Assembly (NCBI RefSeq): GCF_948329515.1
Contig: NZ_CAOJCN010000001.1
Location: 492,776 to 556,775, forward strand
Source: Cohnella rhizoplanae
Lineage (GTDB): Bacteria; Bacillota; Bacilli; Paenibacillales; Paenibacillaceae
Direction of reading: 5' to 3'
Length of the DNA stretch: 64,000 nucleotides
Shown: in pieces, positions 43,058 through 52,160 of the stretch
Position numbering within the stretch: position 1 is the stretch's first letter
Layout: every line of letters starts with the position of its first letter
Notes under the pieces: model-generated
The model's database searches: none
Seen by the model: the letters and a program-made list of their open reading frames with translations, nothing else
What the model was told of the DNA's origin: nothing
Program-made: the position numbers and the translations under genes

Positions 43058-44719
43058 TTGGCCAATTTCAAAGCGAAAAGGATTGTTGCGCTGCTGTCCC
43101 TCTCCATCCTGGGAAGCGCGGTCGCCGGCTGCAGCGACAATTCTCCAAAGGACACCGCTAGTGCATCGTCAAGCGCTTCAAGTACGTCTGCAAACAGCGC
43201 GCAACCGTCTTCATCGGCCGCCTCGGGACCGAAATATCCGGCATCGCTCAGTTATTGGACGGTCATGGATACGGATGCGGCGGTATCGATCAAGAGCTAC
43301 AACGAGATGGGCATCTACAAGGAGCTTGAAAAACGAACGGGCACAAAGGTAGAGTTCCAGCATCCGCCGGCCGGAGAGGAGCAGGTCAAGGATCAATTCA
43401 ACCTGATGATGGCTACCGGCGACTTGCCCGATGTCATGTCGTACCCGTGGAAAGCGAACTCCCCCGACAAAATGATCAAGAACGGCAAAATCCTACGCCT
43501 GAACGAAATCATCGAGAAGTACGCGCCGAATCTTACGAAGATGCTCGATGACAGACCGGATCTGAAGCGGCAGTTGACCAGCGATGAAGGCAACATGTAC
43601 GTGTTCCCGTTCATCGGGGAGGACAATCCCGTCTTCGTGTTCAACGGTCCGTTCGCCCGCAAGGATTGGCTGGAGAAGCTGAATCTGAAACCGCCGACGA
43701 CCATCGCAGAATGGGAGGCCATGCTGGTCGCCTTCCGCGACGGCGATCCGAACGGCAACGGCAAAAAGGACGAAATTCCTTACTTCTACCGGCAGACGGA
43801 TTACGAAACCAGCTTTCCGTTTCTCGGCGCCTACGGCTTAAGCTCCGCCTTCTATCAGGAAAACGGCGTGGTCAAGTACGGTCCATACGATCCGAAATTC
43901 AAGGAGTACCTGTCGCTGATGAACAAGTGGTACGAGATGGGCTTGATCGACAAGGACTATTTAACATCGGACGTCAAAATAAGGGACAGCAAAATGCTGA
44001 GCGATCAGATCGGCGCGCAAACCGGGTGGGGCGGAAGCGGGCTCGGCGGCTACCTGCAGCTCAAACGACAGCAGGACCCGAATACCAAGTTTAGTCTGAT
44101 CGGCCTGCAATTCCCGTCGTTGAATCCCGGCGAATTGGCGGTATCGAGCGGCGCCCCGACCGCGCAATGGAGCGGCATCGGCGTAGCCATCACCACTTCC
44201 GCTAAAAATCCGGAGGAAATTGCGTCCTGGCTCGATTACGGGTATAGCCAGGAAGGCAAAATTCTGTACAACTTCGGCGTCGAAGGCGAGAGCTACACGG
44301 TTGTGAACGGCAAACCAACGTATACGGAGACGATCACGAAAAATCCGAATAAGCTGTCGATCACGCAAGCGCTCGGCATGTACACGGTCGTCGCTTCGGA
44401 CGGTCCGTTCCAGGCGGACGAGGGCGCCGACCTTCAGTGGCATCCCGATCCGGAAACGCAAGATGCGATGCGAACGTGGACGAAGGCGGATCACTCGAAG
44501 TTCATGCCGTCTTACCTCAATTCGGATGAGCAAGCCCGGATCGCCTCCATCATGACCGACCTTCGCACCTATCAGTACGAAATGATCAATAAATTCATTA
44601 TGGGCGCAGAATCTCTGGATAAATTCGATGCGTATATCGCCACGCTGAAAAAACTGGGGATTGAGGAAGCGACCAAAATCTATCAAACGCAATACGACCG
44701 GTTCATGAAAAAGTCATAA
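43058..44719 (+). CDS. extracellular carbohydrate-binding lipoprotein of an ABC transporter
   Basis: The 553-residue family-1-type solute-binding protein has a lipoprotein signal (RIVALLSLSILGSAVAGC) and a Ser/Thr/Ala linker. The core resembles LplA-like proteins of Paenibacillus: ASLSYWTVMDTDAAVSIKSYNEM, GDLPDVMSYPWKANSPDKM, FNGPFARKDWLEKLNLKPPTTIAEWEAML. AGGGAGG lies ten bases before the TTG at 43058. That start gives a proper signal peptide, while a GTG at 43004 would put extra residues before it. No permease genes follow, so it must pair with a transporter elsewhere. Cre-like sites lie upstream. Confidence 0.85.
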   Translation: MANFKAKRIVALLSLSILGSAVAGCSDNSPKDTASASSSASSTSANSAQPSSSAASGPKYPASLSYWTVMDTDAAVSIKSYNEMGIYKELEKRTGTKVEFQHPPAGEEQVKDQFNLMMATGDLPDVMSYPWKANSPDKMIKNGKILRLNEIIEKYAPNLTKMLDDRPDLKRQLTSDEGNMYVFPFIGEDNPVFVFNGPFARKDWLEKLNLKPPTTIAEWEAMLVAFRDGDPNGNGKKDEIPYFYRQTDYETSFPFLGAYGLSSAFYQENGVVKYGPYDPKFKEYLSLMNKWYEMGLIDKDYLTSDVKIRDSKMLSDQIGAQTGWGGSGLGGYLQLKRQQDPNTKFSLIGLQFPSLNPGELAVSSGAPTAQWSGIGVAITTSAKNPEEIASWLDYGYSQEGKILYNFGVEGESYTVVNGKPTYTETITKNPNKLSITQALGMYTVVASDGPFQADEGADLQWHPDPETQDAMRTWTKADHSKFMPSYLNSDEQARIASIMTDLRTYQYEMINKFIMGAESLDKFDAYIATLKKLGIEEATKIYQTQYDRFMKKS

Positions 44720-44884
44720 CCGTTCCACAGGGAAGGGGAGGTTCGGTAAACGTATGGAAGCAATGCTGCTTAGAGAAGGGGGTGAGGTTCATGTAGCGAG
44801 TACAGGGTAACAGGCCGCCATTGTCAGCTCGCATCCAAGACGGTCAGGAGAAGGATGTTAAAACAAGCTGAAGGAGTGAAAACA

Positions 44885-47017
44885 ATGTTGATCAAAAGTT
44901 ATATCGGGAACAAGCCGGCGTATAGGAAATGGTTGATCGCGCTCTTGTGCATGGCGATGGTGCTCGCCATGTTCTCGGCAGCGCAGCCGCAAGCCCATGC
45001 AGCGACGGATATCTGGGTGGCGCCGCCAACCTCCGGCGGCAACGATTCGTCTCCGGGCGACGGGACGTCGGCGCATCCGTACGCGACGATCGGCAAGGCT
45101 TATTCCGTCGCGGGATCGGGCGACACCATTAAAGTCAGAGCGGGCACCTATGCGGTGGGCACGTCCTTGGCGGGATTCAAGACAACCAAGGACAATATCA
45201 AATATGTGTCCGTCGACGGGAAATATCAAGCCAGCATCGTACCGGCAGACGCGACGAAGTCGTTCGACATCTGGGAGAATTGGGGCAGCCATGTCGAAAT
45301 CGACGGCTTCGAGATCGACGGCTCGGGTACGCAGGCCAGGAACGGCATTCTGAATCAAGGCTCTTACGTCACCATCAAGAATAACGACGTGCACGATATT
45401 ATGGGATCCGGCACGGCGTGCGACAGCAACGGCGGCGCCGGGATCAACGTAACGGACTTCAACTTCTCGAGCTTCATGACGGGCACGGTAGTGACCGCCA
45501 ATAAGGTCCACAATATCGGTCACGGCACGTGCGGCTACATTCAAAGCATTTATATCAGCACCAAGGCCACCGTCACGAATAATGTCGTCTATGACAATCC
45601 GGGCGGGGCCGGCATCCATCTTTGGCACGATGCGCATGAAGTCGATATCGTGAACAACACGATCGACAACCACAACTTCGGCATTGTCGTAGGCGCCGGC
45701 AACACGTACAAAGCTTGCACCTTAGACAGTTGGGGTTGCACGGCGGATCACGTATACGTCGCCAACAACATCATTACGGACAGTACGTATGGCATCGACC
45801 TGTCGGGGACGGTCGGTTCGAACAACACCTACGATTACAATCTTATTAACGACGCTACGTACGACTGGTACCCCACGACGATGACGCACGGGACGCACAA
45901 TATCACGGGCATAGGTTCGGATCCGGCATTCGTGAACTACGCGGGAGACGATTTCAGGCTTTCCTCCGCCTCTCCGGCCGTTAACGCAGGGAGCTCGGCG
46001 AATGCGCCATCCGTCGATTTCGCCGGGAACGCGCGTACGGGTACGCCGGACATCGGAGCCTACGAATACGGTTCTACCGGGGGCGGCTCGGGCAAGACGC
46101 TGACGTTTTGGGAGAAGGACAGCGAAGCGGGCACCACATCGACTTATTGGTATAAGCAGGCGCTGGTGGACGGCGCGGTCGTCTGGGAGAGCGACGTGAC
46201 GGCGGACGGCACGGGGTGGCAGTCCCATTCCGTCCCGATTAACCCTTCCGGCTCGACCTTTACGCTGCAGTTCAGGCTGATCAGCAAAAAGGCCGTCTCG
46301 AATTACCCTATTTCCTTTAATGTGGACGACGTGGCGGTAAGCGGGACAACGGTCGCGAATGCCGACTTCGAAACGACGACGGGCTGGAGCTACAGCGAGA
46401 CGACCGTCGGTACGCCGCCGGCCGGCACGCCGTTCACCGGGGCTTACGACGCGGCATTTCACGGCGGCGCCCAGTCGTATAAGATTTCTTATCCCGGCTC
46501 GACGGCTTCGGCGGCGAACTTTAGCGCCCAGATCTCGCAGTCGTTGACGGCGGGCAAGACGCTGACGTTTTGGGAAAAGGACAGCATCGGCAGCGATACC
46601 CCGAATTACTGGTACAAGCAGGCGCTGGTGGACGGCGTCGTCGTTTGGGAGAGCGACGTGACGGCGGATGGCACGAGCTGGCAGCAGCGGTCGGTGCCGA
46701 TCAACCCGACTGGCTCGAGCTTTACGCTGCAGTTCCGGCTGATCAGCAAGCAGGCGGTCTCGAACTACCCGATCTCTTTTTACGTCGACGATGCGGCGGT
46801 CAGCGGCACGACGGTCGCCAATGCGAACTTCGAATCGGCCACGGGCTGGAGCTACGGCGAAACGACGATCGGCTCGCCGCCGGCGGGAACGCCGTTCACC
46901 GGCGCTTTCGACGCTTCGTTCCATGGCGGGGCCCAGTCGTATAAAATCTCTTACCCCGGCTCGACCGCTTCTTCGGTCGGCTACAATGCTTCGATCTCGC
47001 AATCTGTACCGAACTGA
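44885..47017 (+). CDS. secreted right-handed beta-helix protein with duplicated C-terminal module
   Basis: The 710-residue protein has a signal peptide (KWLIALLCMAMVLAMFSAAQPQAHA) and then a DUF1565/PbH1-type parallel beta-helix to about residue 395 (DGTSAHPYATIGKAYSVAGSGDTIKVRAGTY, repeated NN-x-V/I-x-D turns). It resembles polysaccharide lyases of the PL9-like fold, but no catalytic residues could be assigned with confidence. Residues 403-710 are two copies of a 154-residue module. The ATG at 44885 follows AAGGAGTGA. It likely degrades or binds a polysaccharide outside the cell. Confidence 0.75.
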   Translation: MLIKSYIGNKPAYRKWLIALLCMAMVLAMFSAAQPQAHAATDIWVAPPTSGGNDSSPGDGTSAHPYATIGKAYSVAGSGDTIKVRAGTYAVGTSLAGFKTTKDNIKYVSVDGKYQASIVPADATKSFDIWENWGSHVEIDGFEIDGSGTQARNGILNQGSYVTIKNNDVHDIMGSGTACDSNGGAGINVTDFNFSSFMTGTVVTANKVHNIGHGTCGYIQSIYISTKATVTNNVVYDNPGGAGIHLWHDAHEVDIVNNTIDNHNFGIVVGAGNTYKACTLDSWGCTADHVYVANNIITDSTYGIDLSGTVGSNNTYDYNLINDATYDWYPTTMTHGTHNITGIGSDPAFVNYAGDDFRLSSASPAVNAGSSANAPSVDFAGNARTGTPDIGAYEYGSTGGGSGKTLTFWEKDSEAGTTSTYWYKQALVDGAVVWESDVTADGTGWQSHSVPINPSGSTFTLQFRLISKKAVSNYPISFNVDDVAVSGTTVANADFETTTGWSYSETTVGTPPAGTPFTGAYDAAFHGGAQSYKISYPGSTASAANFSAQISQSLTAGKTLTFWEKDSIGSDTPNYWYKQALVDGVVVWESDVTADGTSWQQRSVPINPTGSSFTLQFRLISKQAVSNYPISFYVDDAAVSGTTVANANFESATGWSYGETTIGSPPAGTPFTGAFDASFHGGAQSYKISYPGSTASSVGYNASISQSVPN
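46091..47014 (+). repeat. tandem 462-base coding repeat
   Basis: 46091-46552 and 46553-47014 encode two copies of a 154-residue beta-rich module beginning GKTLTFWEKDS and ending SAQISQSLTA or NASISQSVPN. The copies differ mainly in silent or conservative positions, which points to a fairly recent in-frame duplication. Confidence 0.9.
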
Positions 47018-47109
47018 CGGTTGAAAGGCGGATCGGATTCGGGCAGGCCGCGATTGTGGGCGCTGTCCGAGTCCGTTTCCTTGACATTCAAGCGCAAAGG
47101 GTGAGGCGA

Positions 47110-48444
47110 ATGAAATTCGGAATTTCCAAGGCGGAGATAACGCCGCGAACGCCGGTATTCATGGCCGGCTTCGCCGACCGGACGCATGAGAGCGAAGGGG
47201 TCCACGATCCGCTGTACGCAAAGGCGGTGCTCTTGCAAGCGAACAAAACGCTGGCGATCATTACCCTGGATCTCGTCGGATCGGACCGCAGCTTCATCGA
47301 CGGGATCACATCGGCGCTGGAGAACCGATTCGGCCTGCGCCGCGACGAGGTGCTAATCAATTTCTCGCACACGCACCATGCCATCGCGGCGCGCGGCCCG
47401 GTACAATCGGAGTTCGGCGCGTACAGGCGCGGCAGCGTCATCGACTTCACGATGGTGCTCGACACGCTCCTGACCCTTGTCTCGGACTGTTACGATCGTC
47501 TGGAGGAAGGAAGGCTGTGGCTTGCCCGGGGCACGTCGCGGTTCGGCGTCAGCCGCCGGAAACTCACCGAGCAAGGCGTGCAGTGGAAGCCGGCTTACGA
47601 TACCGAGATCGACCACGATCTGTTCGTCCTGAAGCTGGTCGACGGCGAGCGGCAGGTAAGAGGGATTTTATACAACTACGGCTGTCATCCGACTTCGATG
47701 AGCTCGGATAACTATCTGATATCGAACGACTACCCCGGAAAAACGAGCAGCGTGCTCGAGGAAACGTATCCGGGCGCTACAGCGTTCTTCCTGCAAGGCT
47801 GCGCGGGCGAGATAAAACCGATGAAAAGCGCAAGCGGCGACGATTTCATCAGCTGCACCGTCGAACAAATGGAAGAAGCGGGAGCCGAGCTCGCTCGGGC
47901 CGTTATCCAAGTCATGGAAGCGTCCGCGTTCTCGCCGATTCAAGGTCCTTTCAGAACGATGCTGACCGAAGCGACGCTCCGAATGGAGCGGACGCCCGTC
48001 GAGCATTTTGAAGGCATCGCGAACGATCCGGCGATCGGGGAAGCGCGCAGAAGGGGGGCCGCGCGCAAGATCGAGCAGATCGAGAAGGGATTCACGAAGG
48101 AGCAGACTTCGATCTATATCGCCATATGGCATTTGGACGATGCGACGCGCCTGATCGCCCTGGAAGGCGAAATTTCCACGGAATATGCGATGCTGCTCAA
48201 ACAGCTGTTTCCCGGCGGAAAAACGATCGTGCTTGGCTACTCGAACGGCGTGTCCTTCTATGTGCCGACTCGGAAAATGATCGCCGAGGGCGGCTATGAA
48301 GTCGATTTTCACCCGCTTGGCGGCCCGTTTAGCGGCATCTTTTTCCCGGAAATCGAAGACGTGATCGTCGGTCAAATCGCGAAGGCCGACCTGTCGCTTC
48401 GACTTGCGGGCTCCGCATCAACTATCCAACGAGACCAAGGTTAG
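47110..48444 (+). CDS. neutral/alkaline ceramidase N-terminal-domain protein, second paralogue
   Basis: The 444-residue protein begins MKFGISKAEITPRTPVFMAGFADR and keeps the family zinc motifs FSHTHHA (His87, His89) and YNYGCHPTSM, plus FLQGCAGEIKP. Like its paralogue at 38183-39469 it has no signal peptide and no C-terminal domain. The sequences share the opening MKFG-hydrophobic-K-E-I-TP and the order of motifs but are clearly diverged. The ATG at 47110 follows GGGTGAGGCG. It is followed after 12 bases by the TIM-barrel gene, so the two are probably cotranscribed. Confidence 0.75.
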   Translation: MKFGISKAEITPRTPVFMAGFADRTHESEGVHDPLYAKAVLLQANKTLAIITLDLVGSDRSFIDGITSALENRFGLRRDEVLINFSHTHHAIAARGPVQSEFGAYRRGSVIDFTMVLDTLLTLVSDCYDRLEEGRLWLARGTSRFGVSRRKLTEQGVQWKPAYDTEIDHDLFVLKLVDGERQVRGILYNYGCHPTSMSSDNYLISNDYPGKTSSVLEETYPGATAFFLQGCAGEIKPMKSASGDDFISCTVEQMEEAGAELARAVIQVMEASAFSPIQGPFRTMLTEATLRMERTPVEHFEGIANDPAIGEARRRGAARKIEQIEKGFTKEQTSIYIAIWHLDDATRLIALEGEISTEYAMLLKQLFPGGKTIVLGYSNGVSFYVPTRKMIAEGGYEVDFHPLGGPFSGIFFPEIEDVIVGQIAKADLSLRLAGSASTIQRDQG

Positions 48445-48456
48445 GAGCGCTGCCGA

Positions 48457-49536
48457 ATGAAAAACGATTTGAACGTTGCCTACATCGGGACCGTTTACAC
48501 CCACCATGCCCATGCGGATTTGAGTGAAATCAAGGAGATGGGGTGTACATCGATCAATTTGTGCGTCAATGAGACCGATTGGTATTTTTATCGGATATCG
48601 CGGCGTGAAATTCGGAGGGCAGCGCAGGAAATGGGGCTTAAAGTCTATTTGAATTTCCATGGATTCGGCTCATTCGCGACGACCCACACCGGGCATTATT
48701 ATCAAATGCATCATCCAGAGTCCGTGCAAATCTCAACCCTAGGAAATAAAGGCGAAGAAGTATTATGTTGTCCCAACAACTCGGAATTCGAGCTGTGGCT
48801 GCATGAGAAGCTTGCGGAAATCATACTGGATTTACGTCCGGACGGCGTATTTTGGGACGAACCCGGATATGCCATTTACAAGGCGTTTCCCGACGAATGG
48901 GGATGCTATTGCAGCCATTGTCAAAGCAAATTTAAAGCGGAATATCAGGTGGATATGCCTGCGACGTTAACGGACGAAGTCATCGCTTTTAGACAAAGCT
49001 CATTGCTCCGTTTCGTGGATGGGCTCATGCGGATGGCTAAAAAACTGCAATCGGATATCGTGAATGTCCTCTGTCTGATGAGTTTTGACCGCAATCAGGA
49101 AGGGAACCGGCGGGCAGGATGGTTTGGCGTCGTGGATTGGGAACCGTTTGTCGCCCTCGAATCGGTAGACGTCTTTTCCACGGATCCTTATTGGATTCAT
49201 GCCAGAGACTGGGCGTATTTCGATGTGAATACGAAAGAAGCCGTCGAACTCGCGCGCAAATATAAGAAGTCATGCCAAATATGGGTCCAAACCATGTATA
49301 TAGAACCCGGGAAAGAACATTTCATCGGTGAAACCGTTCATCGGGCCAAAGAATTAGGCGCGGACGGCATCGGCGTGTGGGCGTTCCGCGGGGAATCCGG
49401 ATCCCATCTTTTAAACTGGGGGGCCGATCCGGAAGAATGCTGGAGTCAAGTCGTCAGGGTTTATAAGGAACTATCCGCGAAAGACGGCAGGATGGAAGGC
49501 GAAGATCGAACGCATTCGAATATCTCCATTGGATAA
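48457..49536 (+). CDS. TIM-barrel glycoside-hydrolase-like protein
   Basis: The 359-residue protein has no signal peptide and a barrel-like pattern: YIGTVYTHHAHADLSEIKEMG, TSINLCVNETDW, KVYLNFHGFG, DGVFWDEPGYAIYKAFPDEWGCYCSHCQSKF (near residues 129-159, with a candidate acidic residue in WDEPG) and GADGIGVWAFRGES. It resembles uncharacterised glycosidase-like proteins. The two cysteine pairs CYCSHC are an unusual addition. Its codons are noticeably richer in A and T than those of its neighbours, so it may have been acquired recently. Function unknown. Confidence 0.6.
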   Translation: MKNDLNVAYIGTVYTHHAHADLSEIKEMGCTSINLCVNETDWYFYRISRREIRRAAQEMGLKVYLNFHGFGSFATTHTGHYYQMHHPESVQISTLGNKGEEVLCCPNNSEFELWLHEKLAEIILDLRPDGVFWDEPGYAIYKAFPDEWGCYCSHCQSKFKAEYQVDMPATLTDEVIAFRQSSLLRFVDGLMRMAKKLQSDIVNVLCLMSFDRNQEGNRRAGWFGVVDWEPFVALESVDVFSTDPYWIHARDWAYFDVNTKEAVELARKYKKSCQIWVQTMYIEPGKEHFIGETVHRAKELGADGIGVWAFRGESGSHLLNWGADPEECWSQVVRVYKELSAKDGRMEGEDRTHSNISIG

Positions 49537-49809
49537 AGCCGAGCCACCCGAATTAGAGTCGCGGTCCGGCCGGTGAGCGGTTTGATCTGCCGGGCCAGCA
49601 ATCTCCTATTTTCCTCTCAAGCGAACTTCCCCTCACGTATCCCATCCACCAAACGAATGTGATGAATATTTACACAATTTTAAAATGCATTCATGCGAAC
49701 GAACGAAAAACGAGCAATTACGTTAGAGAATATAACAAATGTTCGGTTTCTCGATTGCTCCCCTCTCCGCGAAGCTTCTAGAATGATAGCAACGAGGCGG
49801 AGAGGACCG
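49537..49809. promoter_or_regulatory. AT-richer spacer before the heterocycle catabolic cluster
   Basis: This 273-base gap must hold the promoter of the following gene cluster. Weak -10-like elements such as TATAAC occur, but no convincing -35/-10 pair, terminator or operator could be fixed. Confidence 0.35.
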
Positions 49810-51246
49810 GTGATTGCCTTGCGCACGCTGCTCATCAAGAACGCGAGAAACATCGTCACGATGGACGGGGAACGGACGACGTATCCGGGCGGAAGCCTGT
49901 ATGCGGTCGACCAGCAGATCGTGGCGATCGGGCATGGCATTCCGTACGAGACGGCGGATACCGTCATCGACGCGACGGGGAAGATCGTCTACCCGGGGCT
50001 CATCAATACGCACCATCACCTCTACCAGAACCTGACGCGGAATATCCCGTTCGTTCAGAAAACCGAGCTGTTCGACTGGCTGATCACGCTCTATGACATC
50101 TGGCGCTGCCTGCGGCCGGAGGACATCTACCTGAGCGCCAAGGTCGGGCTGGGAGAGCTGCTGAAGAGCGGCTGCACGACCGCCGCAGACCACTTTTATT
50201 GCTTCCCGGACGGCGTCTCGGGCGAGCTGATCGACGAAGAGATCCGCGCGGCGTGCGAGCTGGGAATCCGGTTTTTTCCCACGCGGGGGTCGATGTCGCT
50301 CGGACGCTCCAAGGGCGGCTTGCCGCCGGACGAGGTGTGTCAGACGGAAGAGACGATTCTGCGCGATTCGCGGCGGCTCATCGAGACGTACCACGATCCG
50401 AGACGCTTCGCGATGGTGCGCGTCGGCGTGGCCCCGTGCTCGCCGTTCTCGATCACGGCGGACCTGCTGCGCGAATCAGCGAGCCTGGCCCGGAGCTATG
50501 GCGTACGCATGCACACGCATCTCGCGGAGACCAGGGACGAGGATGAATTCTGCAGGGAAAAGCTCGGCATGCGGCCGCTCGAATTCATGGAATCGACCGG
50601 TTGGGTCGGTCCGGACGTCTGGTATGCGCACGGCATTTACTTCAACGATGGCGAGATTCGGCGGCTCGCCCGTCATGGCTGCGGCGTCGCCCACTGCCCG
50701 TGCAGCAACATGAAGATGGGCTCGGGCGTCATGCCGATCGTCAAAATGCTGCAGGCCGGCATCCAGGTGGGGCTCGGCGTGGACGGCTCGGCCTCGAACG
50801 ACGGCTCCAATATGCTCGGCGAAGTGCGCGCGGCGCATCTGCTCCACAATCTCATGCAAGGCACGACCGAGATCGGCGCGGAGGATTGTCTGCGCGTCGC
50901 GACGATGGGCTCGGCCCGCGTGCTCGGCTGGGCGGACGATATCGGCTCGCTCGAGATCGGCAAGGCTGCGGACCTGTTCATGATCGATTCGCGTCAGCTC
51001 GCCTATGCGGGCGCGCTGCATCACGATGCGACGCTGCCCGTGCTGGCGGGCCTGTCCCAGACGGTAGACACGACGATCGTTGGCGGCAAGGTCGTCGTCA
51101 AGGACGGCAGGCTGGTCGGCGTCGAGGAAGAGAAGCTGGCGGCGATGGCCCAGGCGGCATCGAACCGGCTCCTGAACGAGGCGTCGCTGCGGACGAAGAT
51201 CGACTATCGCAAGATGCGCACGGAGCGGCGCTATCCGAATTTCTAA
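49810..51246 (+). CDS. 8-oxoguanine deaminase-like amidohydrolase
   Basis: The 478-residue amidohydrolase has the metal site NTHHHLYQNLTRN, MHTHLAETRDEDEF, YAHGIYFND and GLGVDGSASNDGSNMLGEVR. The last motif and FDWLITLYDIW are characteristic of 8-oxoguanine deaminases and the related AtzB/TrzA enzymes. It would hydrolyse an amino group from a purine-like ring in the cytoplasm. The GTG at 49810, a few bases after GGCGGAGAGG, is the best start, although the frame is open further upstream. It opens a long plus-strand gene cluster. Confidence 0.85.
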   Translation: MIALRTLLIKNARNIVTMDGERTTYPGGSLYAVDQQIVAIGHGIPYETADTVIDATGKIVYPGLINTHHHLYQNLTRNIPFVQKTELFDWLITLYDIWRCLRPEDIYLSAKVGLGELLKSGCTTAADHFYCFPDGVSGELIDEEIRAACELGIRFFPTRGSMSLGRSKGGLPPDEVCQTEETILRDSRRLIETYHDPRRFAMVRVGVAPCSPFSITADLLRESASLARSYGVRMHTHLAETRDEDEFCREKLGMRPLEFMESTGWVGPDVWYAHGIYFNDGEIRRLARHGCGVAHCPCSNMKMGSGVMPIVKMLQAGIQVGLGVDGSASNDGSNMLGEVRAAHLLHNLMQGTTEIGAEDCLRVATMGSARVLGWADDIGSLEIGKAADLFMIDSRQLAYAGALHHDATLPVLAGLSQTVDTTIVGGKVVVKDGRLVGVEEEKLAAMAQAASNRLLNEASLRTKIDYRKMRTERRYPNF

Positions 51247-51278
51247 GGGCATGGCGCTCGAACGGGAGGTCGGACAGG

Positions 51279-52148
51279 ATGTGCACGATCGGCGCGATTG
51301 TATGCAGGAGAGCGGACGGAGAGGCGAGCGTGCTCGGCTTCAAAAACTCCGATTCGCCTCCCGTGGGATATTGGCATGGCATCGCGGGCAGCGAAGGGGG
51401 CTATAAGGCGCTTGCTTACGGCATTCAGGCCCAGCACGGCATCAACGCGGGCATGAACGAGCGCGGCGTCATGCTCATCAGCAGCTACTTCGGCTGCGAT
51501 GCGCCCCGCTCGGACGGCGGTACCGCGGAAAGCTATTGGAAAAACGATCTGCGCGGCGCGGCGCAGGCCGAGGCGCTCGCGCGCTGCGCCACCGCGGAGG
51601 AGGCGCTCGGGCTCGTGCTGGAGCGCTACCGTGCGGCCGCCGAGCCGACGGTCGGCGGCAGTCACGTCATCGCGGACCGGTCGGGCAGGCTGTTCGCGTT
51701 CGAGCACGAGGGGGACGAGACGGCGTGGCATGACGATACGGCTCGAGGCTGGACGGCGCGGAGCAATCAGGCGCTCGGTCTGATGGCCGCCGAGCAGGCG
51801 GCGCTGCCGGAGGCCGTACGCGCGGACCGCGAGCTGCGGCTGGCCCAGGCACAAGGGGCGCTGTCGGCGCTGCGCCGTGCCGGCAGCGGACGGGAGGAAG
51901 CGCTCGCCGCGCTGAAGGCGCTGCTGGCGAGCAAGCGAGGCGCGGCGGACGGCGCGGCAGTCGGCGCGGCGGGCGATATTTGCGCGGCTGGCGTCGTGTA
52001 CGGGCGTTCCAATGCGGCGCTGCCGCATGTGACGCTGAGCGGGCTGATCTGGGACGCGGGATCGCTCGAGATGCATTATACGGCGGGACGGCCGGACAAG
52101 GCGCCATGGCGCATGATGAATCTGGCAGCGAGGAGGCGCGACGAATGA
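51279..52148 (+). CDS. N-terminal-cysteine Ntn hydrolase (C45/acyltransferase-like)
   Basis: The 289-residue protein begins MCTIGAIV. Removal of Met exposes Cys2 as the N-terminal nucleophile, as in choloylglycine hydrolase and acyl-CoA:6-aminopenicillanate acyltransferase relatives. LGFKNSDSPP, GINAGMNERGVMLISSYFG, SHVIADRSGRLFAFEHE and ARSNQAL support the fold. It would cleave a linear amide. GGGAGGT lies eight bases before the ATG at 51279. Its last residues, MMNLAARRRDE, derive from a local 32-base duplication. The substrate is unknown but probably an intermediate of the cluster. Confidence 0.75.
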   Translation: MCTIGAIVCRRADGEASVLGFKNSDSPPVGYWHGIAGSEGGYKALAYGIQAQHGINAGMNERGVMLISSYFGCDAPRSDGGTAESYWKNDLRGAAQAEALARCATAEEALGLVLERYRAAAEPTVGGSHVIADRSGRLFAFEHEGDETAWHDDTARGWTARSNQALGLMAAEQAALPEAVRADRELRLAQAQGALSALRRAGSGREEALAALKALLASKRGAADGAAVGAAGDICAAGVVYGRSNAALPHVTLSGLIWDAGSLEMHYTAGRPDKAPWRMMNLAARRRDE

Positions 52149-52160
52149 TGAATCTGGCAG
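52113..52160 (+). repeat. short direct repeat at a gene junction
   Basis: ATGATGAATCTGGCAG occurs at 52113-52128 and again at 52145-52160, 32 bases apart. The first copy is read as the C-terminal tail of the Ntn hydrolase and the second is the start of the SDR gene. Confidence 0.9.
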
